A stretch of DNA of 64,000 bases, taken from the NCBI RefSeq assembly GCF_021021415.1, contig NZ_JAINWJ010000008.1:124001-188000 (forward strand), in the 5' to 3' direction. Shown here one piece after another: positions 49,998 through 59,951 of this stretch; the stretch's first letter is position 1, and every line of letters starts with the position of its first letter. The notes beneath the pieces were generated by a model. That model was not told the DNA's origin. It saw nothing but the letters and a program-made list of their open reading frames with translations, and searched no databases. Position numbers and translations under genes: made by a program. This DNA is from Martelella mediterranea. GTDB taxonomy: Bacteria; Pseudomonadota; Alphaproteobacteria; Rhizobiales; Rhizobiaceae.

Positions 49998-51422
49998 ATG
50001 TACAAGCCCTTCATCACAGGCTTTGCAATCGCAAGCCTTCTTCTCGCCCCGGTCAGCGGCCTTGCCGCCGACGAACCCAATGATACTGCCGCCATCGCCG
50101 AGCAGGCCACCGTCTACGGCCTGCCGATGTTGGACCTCTACAAGCTGATGTACGATCAGGCGATCGATACGGACGGTTCGCAGTTCAAGGCCCCGCTCAA
50201 CACGCTGCACAATGAATCCAACGTGTTCACCCCGGCCGACACCTCGATCGTCACGCCCAACAGCGACACGCCCTATTCCGAGCTGTGGATGGATCTGCGC
50301 GCGGAGCCGCTGGTGCTGTGCGTGCCGGTGGTCGACAAGGACCGGTATTACTCGGTGATGCTGACATCGCTCTACACCTTCAATTTCGGCTATATCGGCT
50401 CGCGCGCCACCGGCAACGACGCCGCCTGTTACGCCGTTGCCGGTCCCGACTGGAAGGGCGACGCGCCGAAGGGGATCGCCAAGGTGTTCCAGTCGGAAAC
50501 CGAATTCGCGACCGCGCTTTATCGCACGCAGCTCTTCAACCCGGCCGATATCGACAATGTCCGCAAGGTTCAGGCCGGTTACACGGTCGAGCCGCTTTCC
50601 GCCTTCCTCGGCGAGCCGACGCCCACACCGGCGCCCGCCATCGACTGGCCGGCAATCGATGACAAGACGGCGAAGGAAAATCCCCTCGGCTATCTCGCCT
50701 TCCTGCTTCAGTTCGCGCCGGCGATCGGTCCGGCGGTCGTGGAACAGCCGCTGCGCGAAAAATTCGCCAGCATCGGGCTGGAAGCCGGCAAGCCCTTCCC
50801 CCCGGCCGGTGCCAGCGACGCCGAACTTGCGGCGATCAAGCAGGGCGTGAAGGCCGCCCGCGCCGATATCGCCAACGCGATCAAATCCATGGGCAAGATC
50901 GAAAACGGCTGGAGCGTGAGCACCGGCATTCAGGGCAACCGCGATGGCTATAACGGCAATTGGGGCCTGCGCGCCGCCGTCGCCGTCGCGGGCCTTCTTG
51001 CTAATGATACCGCCGAGGCGGTCTATCCGATCACCAATATCGACATCGACCACAACAGACTGGACGGCTCGAAATCGGATTACACGATCACCTTCAAACC
51101 CGGCGAACTGCCGCCCGCCAACGCCTTCTGGTCAGTCACCATGTATGACGGCAAGACCCAGCATCTCGTGCCCAACCCGATCGACCGCTACCTCATCAAC
51201 GCGCCGATGCTGCCCGAACTGACCAAGAACGCCGATGGCTCGCTGACCCTCTACCTCCAGAAGGACGCCCCGACGGATCCCGCGAAAAAGGCCAACTGGC
51301 TACCCTCGCCCGACGGGCCGTTTTATGTCGCAATGCGCATCTACTGGCCGAAACAGGCGGTGCTCGACGGCGACTGGCAGCCGCCCGGGATCGTGCCCCA
51401 TGCCATCGCCAGCAAGGGTTGA
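49998..51422 (+). CDS. DUF1254/DUF1214 exported protein
   Basis: 474 residues with a Sec signal ending at GLA-A (about residue 23). Residues 35-165 carry DUF1254 (YGLPMLDLYKLMYD, VTPNSDTPYSELWMDL, VVDKDRYYSVML), and residues 355-465 carry DUF1214 (NGYNGNWGLRAAVAVAG, AFWSVTMYDGK, LYLQKDAP). ATG 49998 follows CAGGAGA; the longer reading to 49965 has no site. Function of this widespread periplasmic family is unknown. Confidence 0.9.
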   Translation: MYKPFITGFAIASLLLAPVSGLAADEPNDTAAIAEQATVYGLPMLDLYKLMYDQAIDTDGSQFKAPLNTLHNESNVFTPADTSIVTPNSDTPYSELWMDLRAEPLVLCVPVVDKDRYYSVMLTSLYTFNFGYIGSRATGNDAACYAVAGPDWKGDAPKGIAKVFQSETEFATALYRTQLFNPADIDNVRKVQAGYTVEPLSAFLGEPTPTPAPAIDWPAIDDKTAKENPLGYLAFLLQFAPAIGPAVVEQPLREKFASIGLEAGKPFPPAGASDAELAAIKQGVKAARADIANAIKSMGKIENGWSVSTGIQGNRDGYNGNWGLRAAVAVAGLLANDTAEAVYPITNIDIDHNRLDGSKSDYTITFKPGELPPANAFWSVTMYDGKTQHLVPNPIDRYLINAPMLPELTKNADGSLTLYLQKDAPTDPAKKANWLPSPDGPFYVAMRIYWPKQAVLDGDWQPPGIVPHAIASKG

Positions 51423-51645
51423 CGGAACGTGTAGATCACCTTCGAGCGGCCGGCGTTATCGTCAAGAGCCGCACGAGGATTGCAGGCTTCCCACGCGCGC
51501 TCCGGCCGCCGGGCGACCCGACCGGAGCCCATCATAACTTTTGGATATGGGTTAGATCACCACACAACCACTGGACATGCCTGGCGGTATCGTTTTGTTT
51601 GGCCGGCGACACATCATGCCGACCAGGAAGAAAATCGCCTCCTCC

Positions 51646-52374
51646 ATGCAAAAAACAAAGAACCGAGCAATAATCACCCGCAGGACATTGATGCTGGGCG
51701 CGATCCCGCTGACGCTATCCCTTTCGGCCTGCGTTTCGACAAAGCCCGTCGTGGACAACAAGCCAGATGAGGAGACGCCCGAAGCCCGAGCCTTAACCGC
51801 ACGCGGCCCCGAACGCGACCTGCAATATGCGGCGGTGACCGACGGTGGCCACGAAATCCCCGCGGTGCCCTATTGGCAGATGGACCCGAAACTGCTCCGT
51901 CAACGCGTCGAGAACCCCACCGGCGAGCCGCCCGGCACCGTCGTCGTCGATACGCCCTCGCGGTTTCTCTATCTTGTCGAAGACGATGGCAGCGCCATGC
52001 GCTATGGCGTCGGTATCGGCCGAGCCGGATTTTCCTGGGAAGGCGAAGGCGTGATCCACTGGAGGCAGCACTGGCCGCGCTGGAAGCCGCCGCGTGACAT
52101 GATCGAGAGGGACCCGGCGCTCGAAATCTATTCGGTTGCCAATGGAGGCATGGCGCCGGGAATCATGAATCCTTTGGGCGCGCGGGCGCTTTACATCTTT
52201 CAAAATGGCCAAGATACGCTTTACCGACTGCACGGCTCGCCGGAATGGTCCTCCATCGGCAACGCGGTATCCTCCGGCTGCGTCCGCTTGCTGAACCAGG
52301 ACGTTATCGACCTCTACGACCGCGTGCCCTACCACGCCCGGATCGTCGTCCGCCAACAGCCGGTCGCCGTGTAG
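51646..52374 (+). CDS. L,D-transpeptidase lipoprotein (YkuD domain)
   Basis: 242 residues from ATG 51646. The N-terminus combines a twin-arginine-like motif (TRRTLML) with a lipobox LSAC (Cys29). The YkuD active site reads HGSPEWSSIGNAVSSGCVRL, with His196 and Cys212. It forms 3-3 crosslinks in peptidoglycan or links proteins to it. In-frame ATGs at 51577 and 51616 are possible starts; neither has a clear ribosome site. Confidence 0.88.
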   Translation: MQKTKNRAIITRRTLMLGAIPLTLSLSACVSTKPVVDNKPDEETPEARALTARGPERDLQYAAVTDGGHEIPAVPYWQMDPKLLRQRVENPTGEPPGTVVVDTPSRFLYLVEDDGSAMRYGVGIGRAGFSWEGEGVIHWRQHWPRWKPPRDMIERDPALEIYSVANGGMAPGIMNPLGARALYIFQNGQDTLYRLHGSPEWSSIGNAVSSGCVRLLNQDVIDLYDRVPYHARIVVRQQPVAV

Positions 52375-52401
52375 CACCGTTCAGGCACTTGGCCGTCGCC
52401 A

Positions 52402-53379
52402 TCAGGTCGACGCGACGATCTCGGCCGCCGGAGCCCGCCGCGCATAGGGCGCGTCGGAAGCGCAGGTCGGCTCCGCGCTTATCCCGGGGATGCCGCGCAG
52501 TCTTGTGATCGCGAAATCGGTAAAGGCCCGCACGACGGGCCGCATGAACTTCGTGGAGGGATAGGTGAAGGATGCCGCGATCGGCTTTAGCGCGTAATTC
52601 GGCAATACCCGCACGAGGCGTCCGTCGCGAATCTCGTCGATGATCTGATTGGTCTGAATTGTGCCGATTCCACGCCCCGAAAGCAGACTCTTCAAAAGAA
52701 CCTGCGCACTGTTGGTCGTCAGCAAAGGCGTAACATTGACATTCACCGTTTCGCTCGCGTCACCGACAAGCTGAAGTTCGTTACGTTTCTCAAGAACGTT
52801 CTTGGTGGCAACCAATGCGACGTCGCAAAGCTGTTCCGGCGCGTCGACAGACGGGTTAGCATCCAGAAACTCCGGAGATGCCACAAGGATGCGCTGAAGC
52901 CAGCCAATGCGCCGCGCAATGACATCCTGACCTTCGATCCTGCCAAAGCGAATGGCGATGTCGAAATTCTCGTGAATGAGATCGACCTGCCTGTTTTCCA
53001 GCAGAAGCTCGACATTGGTTTTCGGGTGTGCATCGAGAAAGTCCATGACGATGCCATGAACATGCTTCTCTCCAATGCAGACCGGCGCGTGAATCCGCAA
53101 GGCCCCCTCCACCGCGCCACCGTCCAGCCTGACGCCTTCGAGCGCCGCATCGATCGAGGCCAGGGCATGCCGGCAGGATTCGTAGAGTTCGGCGCCCTGG
53201 GCCGTCACCCGGACGTTTTTTGGAGACCGCTCAAGAAGGCGCGCGTTCAGGCGGGTCTCAAGGTTTCTGATATGTTTTGTCACCGCAGGCTGGGAGATGC
53301 CCAGATCGCGGGCGGCGGCGGTGATCGACCCCCGCTCGACGGTGCGAACGAAGGCCTTGAGAGCTGCATTGATGTCCAT
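52402..53379 (-). CDS. LysR-family transcriptional regulator
   Basis: 325 residues. The winged-helix N-terminus spans residues 1-60 (GSITAAARDLGISQPAVTKHIRNLE) and the rest is the periplasmic-binding-like effector domain. The QPAVTKHIRNLE recognition helix is of the CrgA/DUF type common in oxidative and aromatic gene control. A palindromic LysR-like site lies just upstream (53382-53416). Confidence 0.9.
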   Translation of the reverse strand: MDINAALKAFVRTVERGSITAAARDLGISQPAVTKHIRNLETRLNARLLERSPKNVRVTAQGAELYESCRHALASIDAALEGVRLDGGAVEGALRIHAPVCIGEKHVHGIVMDFLDAHPKTNVELLLENRQVDLIHENFDIAIRFGRIEGQDVIARRIGWLQRILVASPEFLDANPSVDAPEQLCDVALVATKNVLEKRNELQLVGDASETVNVNVTPLLTTNSAQVLLKSLLSGRGIGTIQTNQIIDEIRDGRLVRVLPNYALKPIAASFTYPSTKFMRPVVRAFTDFAITRLRGIPGISAEPTCASDAPYARRAPAAEIVAST

Positions 53380-53381
53380 CT

Positions 53382-53416
53382 ATAACACTCTGTTATGAGA
53401 CCAGAGAGATCATAAC
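53382..53416. promoter_or_regulatory. candidate LysR operator
   Basis: GTTATGA-N11-TCATAAC (53392-53416) is a perfect inverted repeat with the T-N11-A spacing of LysR sites. A second pair, ATAAC-N5-GTTAT (53382-53396), overlaps its left arm. Both lie within 40 bp upstream of the LysR start codon. Confidence 0.6.
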
Positions 53417-53542
53417 GGATAGGGCATTGTTAGACAAATGCTTCGAGAGAACCGTTGTGCGCCCATCAGTAACCTTCTCCTGATGGCCAAAAGCTGCGGC
53501 CGTTTCCTTGGGGCAAAAGAGCGCAATATCCCGGAAAGTCTC

Positions 53543-54061
53543 TCAACCCGCGGACTTTCGGTTTTGTCCCTCCCGGCTCATCGCCAGCAGAGCCAGTCCG
53601 AACACCGGCAGCAGGATATCGGTCCAGAACACGACGCCGGCATTGCCGGGCGCGAAATTGTGGGAGCGCACCATATCGATCACGTGGCCGACCGCCGCGC
53701 CCCAGAGGAAGCAGGTGGGGCCGACGATCGCGGCGATCCTCAGGCCGCGATTGCCGGCAAAGGCCATGAACCCGACCACGGCGAAGCCGAGGCTTGCATA
53801 GCCGACCTCCGCCTGAAACGGGCTATCCGCCCAACCGATGAACGAGGCCGTCATCTTGCCGAAGAAGACATGCATGACGAAGTTGTAGAACAGCGAGACC
53901 CCGATCGAGAAAAACAGGAACCAGGCGAGCAAGGCCTCGACCACGGCGCCTTGCGGACGCTGCGGTCGCTGCGCGGCAAGCGCGATCGCCGCGGCGACCA
54001 GGCCACAGATGAAGCAGGTCAATGTGAAGTTCGAAAGCGCAAAGGTGATCGCAGCGGCCAT
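53543..54061 (-). CDS. DUF6790-like membrane protein
   Basis: 172 residues from ATG 54061, with about four membrane segments. AQRPQRPQGAVVEALLAWFLFFSIGVSLFYNF and FAGNRGLRIAAIVGPTCFLWGAAVGHVIDMVR are typical of this uncharacterised family. The longer frame to 54223 lacks family-like sequence. It has no clear partner; the LysR gene is next on the same strand. Confidence 0.6.
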   Translation of the reverse strand: MAAAITFALSNFTLTCFICGLVAAAIALAAQRPQRPQGAVVEALLAWFLFFSIGVSLFYNFVMHVFFGKMTASFIGWADSPFQAEVGYASLGFAVVGFMAFAGNRGLRIAAIVGPTCFLWGAAVGHVIDMVRSHNFAPGNAGVVFWTDILLPVFGLALLAMSREGQNRKSAG

Positions 54062-54248
54062 CCGGCCCTCCCTCTCTCCGCCGCCCAGCGCGGCGCCGGC
54101 CCATATGATAGCGTCAGGCGGGGATTCTGGAAATCGGCTTTCGCCGCCCCGGGAACATAAACGAGGGCGCTTCGTTGGACGTGAAAGAGCCGTTTCCATA
54201 TCTCTGTGACGGACACGGCCCAAACGCCTGCAGGATTGGAGGGAAGGA

Positions 54249-55010
54249 ATGGCCGAGACCGCGAAAACCGCCAGACTTTACCGGATGGTGATGCCCGATC
54301 ACATCTGCCCCTATGGCCTGAAATCCAAGGACATGCTGGAACGGCACGGCTATGAAGTCGAAGATCATCATCTGAAGACCCGCGAGGAGACCGACGCCTT
54401 CCAGCGCGAACATGATGTCGAGACAACGCCGCAGACCTTTATCGATGGTGAGCGGGTCGGCGGCTATGACGAACTCAGGGTGTTTCTCGGCGTTGATCCG
54501 CCGGAGGAAGAGCAGTCCGACACCAGCTATCGCCCGGTGATCGCGATCTTTTCGGTCGCGGCCCTGCTGGCGCTGGGGCTTGCCCTTCACCAGTACGGCA
54601 CCGTGCTGACATGGCAGAGCGTAATCTGGTTCATCTCGCTTTCGATGACGATCCTCGCGATCCAGAAACTGCAGGATGTGGAGCAGTTCTCGATCATGTT
54701 CCTGAACTATGATCTGCTCGCGAGACGCTTTGTGCCCTATGGCAAGGTCTACCCCTATGGCGAGGCTCTTGCGGGCATATTGATGACCGCCGGCCTGTTG
54801 CCCTGGCTCTCCGCGCCAGTGGCGCTATTTATCGGCACGGTGGGCGCGGTCAGCGTGTTCAAGGCTGTCTATATCGACAAGCGCGAGCTGAAATGCGCCT
54901 GCGTCGGCGGCAATTCCTCCGTTCCACTGGGCTTCATCTCGCTGACCGAGAACCTGATGATGATCCTGATGGGCCTCTGGATGGGCGGCCGATTCCTTCT
55001 GGGCGTTTGA
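54249..55010 (+). CDS. monothiol glutaredoxin fused to MauE/DoxX-like membrane domain
   Basis: 253 residues. Residues 1-85 are a glutaredoxin-like domain with CPYG (Cys20) in place of CPYC, so a single active cysteine; the cis-Pro loop TTPQTFIDG and GGYDEL follow. Residues 90-253 carry about four to five membrane segments, and Cys227 and Cys229 (CAC in LKCACVGG) near the end may exchange with Cys20. It may move reducing power across the membrane, like MauE/DoxX redox proteins. Confidence 0.8.
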   Translation: MAETAKTARLYRMVMPDHICPYGLKSKDMLERHGYEVEDHHLKTREETDAFQREHDVETTPQTFIDGERVGGYDELRVFLGVDPPEEEQSDTSYRPVIAIFSVAALLALGLALHQYGTVLTWQSVIWFISLSMTILAIQKLQDVEQFSIMFLNYDLLARRFVPYGKVYPYGEALAGILMTAGLLPWLSAPVALFIGTVGAVSVFKAVYIDKRELKCACVGGNSSVPLGFISLTENLMMILMGLWMGGRFLLGV

Positions 55011-55026
55011 CAGCCGGAAGCCGCCG

Positions 55027-55851
55027 CTACGCCCAGAACCCCGGCACCGTCTCCTCAAGCCGCGGCCCGAGCCTGAGCGGCGCGATCTTTTCCGCCAGTC
55101 CCGTGCGATCCGAAATCTCGATGCCCAGGCCGCAGATGGTGGCCGGGCCGGTGGCGGCCTCGAAGCGGGATTTGTTCATCTTCGATATGAAGCGGTTGAG
55201 CGGCTCTTCCTTGTCCATGCCGAGCGAGGAATCGTAATCGCCGCACATGCCGGCATCCGACATGAAGCCGGTGCCGCCGTTCAGGATCTGGCAATCGGCG
55301 GTCGGAACATGGGTGTGGGTGCCAACGACGAGGCTGGCGCGGCCATCGACGAAATGGCCGAAGGCCTGTTTCTCGCTTGTCGCCTCGGCATGGAAATCGA
55401 ACACGATCGCATCGGCCTCGCTTTTCAGCGGGCAGGCTTCCAGAATGGTCTCGGCGGCCTTGAAGGGATCGTCCAGTTCCGGATGCATGAATACGCGGCC
55501 CATGATGTTGGCGACAAGAACCCGCGCGCCGTTCCTGGCGTAATAGAGCGAGGAGCCGCGACCGGGCGTGCCTGCCGGATAATTGGCGGGGCGCAGAAAC
55601 TGCTCGTGCCGGTCGGCGAAGATGATGGCGTCCTTCTGGTCCCAGACATGGTTACCAGTGGTCACCACATCGGCGCCGGCATCGATCGTGTCTTGGAAGA
55701 TCGTCTCGGTGATGCCGAAGCCGCCGGCGGCATTCTCGCCATTGACGATCACGAAATCGAGCTTCAGATCGCTGATAAGGCCGGGCAGACGTTCCCACAC
55801 CGCCGTGCGCCCCGTCTTGCCGACCATATCCCCCAGAAAAAGCAAACGCAT
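55027..55851 (-). CDS. ymdB: YmdB-type metallophosphoesterase (TIGR00282)
   Basis: 274 residues from ATG 55851. The metal motifs are GDMVGKTGR, VNGENAAGG, TTGNHVWDQK, DFHAEATSEK and VGTHTHVPTAD. YmdB is a cyclic-nucleotide phosphodiesterase and RNA-related regulator in Bacillus. The longer reading adds non-family residues and is rejected. It follows the cycloligase gene by 106 bp in the usual rhizobial order. Confidence 0.93.
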   Translation of the reverse strand: MRLLFLGDMVGKTGRTAVWERLPGLISDLKLDFVIVNGENAAGGFGITETIFQDTIDAGADVVTTGNHVWDQKDAIIFADRHEQFLRPANYPAGTPGRGSSLYYARNGARVLVANIMGRVFMHPELDDPFKAAETILEACPLKSEADAIVFDFHAEATSEKQAFGHFVDGRASLVVGTHTHVPTADCQILNGGTGFMSDAGMCGDYDSSLGMDKEEPLNRFISKMNKSRFEAATGPATICGLGIEISDRTGLAEKIAPLRLGPRLEETVPGFWA

Positions 55852-55957
55852 GAAATTCCATCCTGCCGCGCGCGCCGCGCATTGGTTTTGCGGCCGGTTT
55901 AGAGCCGTTGAGGCGGTCATGGCAATGATTTTGTGCCGCGAGAGGGAACGCGGCGGC

Positions 55958-56551
55958 TCAGAGACCTTCCGGCGGATCGCCGAACCAGACAAGCCCGGTC
56001 TCGGTGATCACGCCGTCGAGCGGCATGTCGTGGGCTTCGGCGGGCACTGCCGGCGCTTCCTGAAGATCGAAGGCGACGGCGATCAAAAGCGGCTTGCGGC
56101 CCTTGGCGGCGAGCCGTTCGATCGCGCGGTCATAATGGCCGGCGCCATAGCCGATGCGGTTGCCCTGCCGGTCGAACACGGAAAGCGGCATCAGCAGAAT
56201 ATCCGGATCGACGATCTCCGCCGCCTCCCCCGGCGCCATCGTGCCGAAGCCACCCGGCACCAGCGTCCCGGCCGCACTGTGGGCGCGGAAGACGATGGTC
56301 TCGCGGTCGAGCACCGCCGGCAGCGCAAGCCGCGCGCCGGCATCCTCCAGCATGTGGGCGAGCAGCGCGACATCGACTTCGGAACGGATCGGGTGGTAGG
56401 CGGCAACGCACTTGCCGGCGGCAAACCGCGAGAGCGCCTCGGCGCCATGGGTGGCGATCGCCAGGCTTTTCTCCTGCCGCTCGTCAACGGACAGCGCATC
56501 GCGCCGTTTCAGGCTTGCGCTGCGCAGTTCGGATTTTGTGGGAAGAGCCAA
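55958..56551 (-). CDS. 5-formyltetrahydrofolate cyclo-ligase
   Basis: 197 residues from the TTG at 56551, which has a GGGGG site upstream; a GTG at 56584 is also in frame but would run into the 6S RNA. Residues KSELRSASLKRRDAL, VPGGFGTMAPGE and RIGYGAGHYDRAIE are hallmarks of the family. It converts 5-formyl-THF to 5,10-methenyl-THF. Its place downstream of 6S RNA and zapA matches the E. coli zapA-ssrS-ygfA order. Confidence 0.92.
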   Translation of the reverse strand: MALPTKSELRSASLKRRDALSVDERQEKSLAIATHGAEALSRFAAGKCVAAYHPIRSEVDVALLAHMLEDAGARLALPAVLDRETIVFRAHSAAGTLVPGGFGTMAPGEAAEIVDPDILLMPLSVFDRQGNRIGYGAGHYDRAIERLAAKGRKPLLIAVAFDLQEAPAVPAEAHDMPLDGVITETGLVWFGDPPEGL

Positions 56552-56584
56552 GAGAATTACCCCCCGGTGAGAAGTGCGGTCCAC

Positions 56585-56732
56585 GGCGACCGATGGAATC
56601 GGTTGGATCCTGGGCGCCTACAGAAGTAGGTGGGCGCCATATAACCCAGCCCACGGGCCGGGTCAGGGACAGCTCCCTTAGGATCGAGTAAGGCCCCGGG
56701 GATTCGTTGATTCCTGTCGAGAAGCGCAGACC
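56585..56732 (-). ncRNA. ssrS: 6S RNA
   Basis: The region between zapA and the cycloligase folds as 6S RNA. The ends pair (CGAC-a-GGAATC with GATTCC...GTCG, 56709-56719 and 56587-56600). Internal hairpins include CCTTA-N8-TAAGG and GGCGCC-cac-CTAC-ttct-GTAG-GCGCC. TATATA (56739-56748 on the plus strand) gives a -10 box placing the start near 56732. It binds sigma-70 RNA polymerase and lowers transcription in slow growth. Exact ends are estimated. Confidence 0.75.
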
Positions 56733-56832
56733 GTAACCCTTATATAGAGTGTCACATCGTCCGCTGGAAGGGGGAAGCATAGCGATATTTTCGTCCGCAA
56801 CCGCAGCGGTCGGCACATCGAAATCCAAGCGC

Positions 56833-57198
56833 CTATTTCGACACGCCGGAGACTTTGCGCGACAGCGTCGTGATCCGCTCCGCGAGGCTCTCCAGCCTGT
56901 CGGCCAGCGCATCGGCCTCGGCCGCCCGGTTTTCGTCGGCAGAGCCTGCGGCGCGGCGCAATTCAGCAAGCTCCGCTGCGTTGGCGTCCACCGCCATCTG
57001 CAAGTCGTGAAGCTCGTCCATGATCATGATCCCGGCCATCACGGTGAGGCGCAGGTCGCCGATCTCGCCGAAATTGCCGCGCAGATTGGAGATGTAGGCA
57101 TCGAAGCGGGCGGCGAGGTCCAGCAGGTGATCCTCCTGGCCCTCCTCGCAGGCCATGCGGTAGGCCTTGCCATCGATATTGACCGTGACTTGCGCCAT
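56833..57198 (-). CDS. zapA: cell division protein ZapA
   Basis: 121 residues. VTVNIDGKAYRMACEEGQEDHLLDLAARFD and LTVMAGIMIMDEL are the ZapA signature, followed by a coiled coil (RRAAGSADENRAAEADALADRLESL). It bundles FtsZ filaments at the division site. It follows the DUF4164 gene by 11 bp and precedes 6S RNA. Confidence 0.93.
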   Translation of the reverse strand: MAQVTVNIDGKAYRMACEEGQEDHLLDLAARFDAYISNLRGNFGEIGDLRLTVMAGIMIMDELHDLQMAVDANAAELAELRRAAGSADENRAAEADALADRLESLAERITTLSRKVSGVSK

Positions 57199-57209
57199 TC
57201 TGCCCGTCC

Positions 57210-57491
57210 CTATTTCTCGTGGGCGAGAACGGAGCGTATGGTCTCCATCGCCGCCACCAGCCGACCGGACACCTCGCGGTTGACTTCCTCAAGCCGGTTT
57301 GCGCGAAACTGCGCCTGGTCGAGTTCGCGCGCGAGACCCGCCCGGTCCTCATGCACGATCCGCACCTCGTTTTCGAGCTCCTCGCGGTTCTGGAGGTTTT
57401 CGGCGCGGGCGTCGATCGCATTCTCGAGTGTCGAGAATGCCTTTTCGAGCGCTGCCAGCGCGGCGTCCAACCGGTCAGTGTTTGCGACCAT
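57210..57491 (-). CDS. DUF4164 coiled-coil protein
   Basis: 93 residues, nearly all coiled coil (LDAALAALEKAFSTLENAIDAR, ELENEVRIVHEDRAGLARELDQA, VNREVSGRLVAAME). This family is almost always next to zapA in Hyphomicrobiales and is probably a division-related helper, though no function is proven. It is 11 bp upstream of zapA. Confidence 0.88.
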   Translation of the reverse strand: MVANTDRLDAALAALEKAFSTLENAIDARAENLQNREELENEVRIVHEDRAGLARELDQAQFRANRLEEVNREVSGRLVAAMETIRSVLAHEK

Positions 57492-57953
57492 TCTTTACAA
57501 CCCCACCCCGTGCAGGAATTTGACCCGGCATCTTCGGCAAACCGTCGCGGCGTCGAAAGCGAATCGCCAAGATGCTCTAATTTTCATCATGATCTTAGGG
57601 AGAGTTAACAGCCGAGGTCAACGCAGCCTGATAGTTGTCAATAGGAAACATGGTTCGCTGCCCCCGGCATTCGCAAATATCCCGCCGCGCGCCCGCGCCG
57701 CAAGCTGCAGCCATAATCCCGCAAAGCCCGCAAACTTGCCGATTTAAGCGGTGGCAGGCCCGTATTAAATGGTGTAGGGTCGCGGCGTTTCCGGGCAAGG
57801 GGGCGCCTGAGGACGGCTGCCTGATTGGCCGGAGGACCATAATAGTTTTCGCGGCAGCATTGCCGTCCGGCGATTTCGCCGGTAATCCGTCGACCAGTGT
57901 CACTCCCGAAGACCGATGTCATTCCCACAGACTCAAGAAAAGCGAAGAAGAAC
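57492..57953. other. intergenic region before tkt, no gene seen
   Basis: This 462-bp gap divides the DUF4164-zapA unit from tkt. It holds the tkt leader and a GC-rich hairpin (CCGGCG-attt-CGCCGG, about 57868-57883). I saw no family-like ORF and no clear operator. Confidence 0.35.
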
Positions 57954-59936
57954 ATGACTTCTCTTGATAAACATAACCGGATGGCCAACGCGATCCGCTT
58001 CCTTTCCATGGATGCCGTGCAGAAGGCCAATTCCGGCCATCCTGGCCTGCCGATGGGCGCGGCCGATGTCGCCACGGTGCTGTTCACCCGCTTCATGCGC
58101 TTCGACCCCAAGAACCCCGACTGGCCGAACCGCGACCGCTTCGTGCTGTCGGCCGGCCATGGCTCGATGCTGCTCTACTCGCTGCTCTATCTCCTCGGCT
58201 ACGAGGACATGACGATCGAGGACATCAAGAATTTCCGCCAGCTCGGCTCCAAGACCGCCGGCCACCCGGAATACGGCCACGCCTCCGGCATCGAGACCAC
58301 CACCGGTCCGCTCGGCCAGGGCATTGCCAATGCGCTCGGCATGGCGATCGCCGAACGCAAGCTCGCCAATGAATTCGGCGACGAGCTGATGGACCATTAC
58401 ACCTATGCGCTGTGCGGCGATGGCTGCCTGATGGAAGGCATCAGCCAGGAGGCGATTTCGCTCGCCGGCCACCTGAAGCTGAACAAGTTCGTGCTGTTCT
58501 GGGACAACAACTCGATCACCATCGACGGCGCGGTTTCGCTGGCCGATTCGACCGACCAGATCGCCCGCTTCAAGGCCTGCAACTGGCACACGATCGATAT
58601 CGACGGCCATAATCCCGATGAGATCGCGGCCGCGATCGAGGAAGCCCACAAGTCCGACAAGCCGACCCTGATCGCCTGCAAGACCACGATCGGCTACGGC
58701 GCGCCCAAGAAGGCCGGCACCAACAAGGCCCACGGCTCGCCGCTCGGCGACGAGGAAATCGCCGAAACCCGCAAGGCGCTCGGCTGGGATGCCCCGCCCT
58801 TCGAGGTTCCGGAAGAAATCCTCGACGCCTGGCGCGTCGCCGGTTTGCGCTCCACCAAGACCCGCGTCGCGTGGGAAAAGAAGCTCGATGCCGCCAAGGC
58901 CGATGTGAAGGCCGAGTTCACCCGCCGCTTCGCCGGCGACCTGCCGGGCTCGTTCGACCGTGCGATCCAGAAATACAAGAAAGAGCTTGCCGAGGAAAAG
59001 CCGACGCTCGCCTCGCGCAAATCCTCGCAGAACGCGCTCGAAGTCATCAACGGCGTGGTGCCGGAAACCATCGGCGGCTCGGCCGACCTGACCGGTTCAA
59101 ACAACACCAATACCAGCCAGACCGCGCCGATCAAACCGGACGACTTCTCCGGCCGGTTCATGCATTGGGGCATCCGCGAACACGCCATGGCGGCTGCCAT
59201 GAACGGCATCGCGCTCCATGGCGGGTTGATCCCCTATTCCGGCGGCTTCCTGATCTTCTCCGACTATTGCCGCACCTCGGTGCGTCTGGCGGCGCTGATG
59301 GGCATCCGCGTCATCCATGTCTGGACGCATGATTCGATTGGCGTTGGCGAAGACGGCCCGACCCATGAGCCGGTTGAGCAGATGGCCTCGCTGCGCGCCG
59401 TGCCGAACCTTCTGATGTTCCGCCCGGCCGATGCCACGGAAACCGCCGAATGCTGGCAGCTCGCGCTTGAAAGCAAGCACGCCCCCTCCGGCATCGCGCT
59501 CACCCGCCAGAACCTGCCGGCGGTGCGTACCCATTATTCCGAGAAGAACCTGTGCGCGACCGGCGCCTATGATCTGATCCCGGCCAATGACGCCGAGGTC
59601 ACGATCTTCGCCGCCGGCTCCGAAGTCGGGCTCGCTGTCGAGGCGCAGAAGAAGCTGAGCGACAAGGGCATCGCCACCCGCGTCGTTTCCGTGCCGTGCA
59701 TGGAACTGTTCTTCGATCAGCCGGAAGATTACCAGAAGGCGATCATCGGCAATTCGCCGATCAAGGTCGGCGTCGAGGCCGGCATCCGCATGGGCTGGGA
59801 CGCGTTCATCGGCACCGACGGCATCTTCATCGGCATGACCGGCTACGGCGCATCGGGCAAGGGCGAGGCCCTGTTCGAGCATTTCGGCATCACCGCCGAT
59901 GCCGTGGTCAAGGCCGTGGAAAAGAAGCGCGCCTGA
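57954..59936 (+). CDS. tkt: transketolase
   Basis: 660 residues. The thiamine diphosphate motif [32 protein letters not shown] is present, and [22 protein letters not shown] and [20 protein letters not shown] mark the pyrimidine domain. It transfers two-carbon units in the pentose phosphate pathway. ATG 57954 with GAAGAAGA upstream was chosen over the longer reading to 57897. A stem-loop follows. Confidence 0.97.
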   Translation: MTSLDKHNRMANAIRFLSMDAVQKANSGHPGLPMGAADVATVLFTRFMRFDPKNPDWPNRDRFVLSAGHGSMLLYSLLYLLGYEDMTIEDIKNFRQLGSKTAGHPEYGHASGIETTTGPLGQGIANALGMAIAERKLANEFGDELMDHYTYALCGDGCLMEGISQEAISLAGHLKLNKFVLFWDNNSITIDGAVSLADSTDQIARFKACNWHTIDIDGHNPDEIAAAIEEAHKSDKPTLIACKTTIGYGAPKKAGTNKAHGSPLGDEEIAETRKALGWDAPPFEVPEEILDAWRVAGLRSTKTRVAWEKKLDAAKADVKAEFTRRFAGDLPGSFDRAIQKYKKELAEEKPTLASRKSSQNALEVINGVVPETIGGSADLTGSNNTNTSQTAPIKPDDFSGRFMHWGIREHAMAAAMNGIALHGGLIPYSGGFLIFSDYCRTSVRLAALMGIRVIHVWTHDSIGVGEDGPTHEPVEQMASLRAVPNLLMFRPADATETAECWQLALESKHAPSGIALTRQNLPAVRTHYSEKNLCATGAYDLIPANDAEVTIFAAGSEVGLAVEAQKKLSDKGIATRVVSVPCMELFFDQPEDYQKAIIGNSPIKVGVEAGIRMGWDAFIGTDGIFIGMTGYGASGKGEALFEHFGITADAVVKAVEKKRA

Positions 59937-59951
59937 TTTGACGAAACGCAA

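Noticed and set aside
56484-56969. 161-codon minus-strand ORF across the 6S region
   Set aside because: It overlaps zapA, 6S RNA and the cycloligase in a non-family frame.
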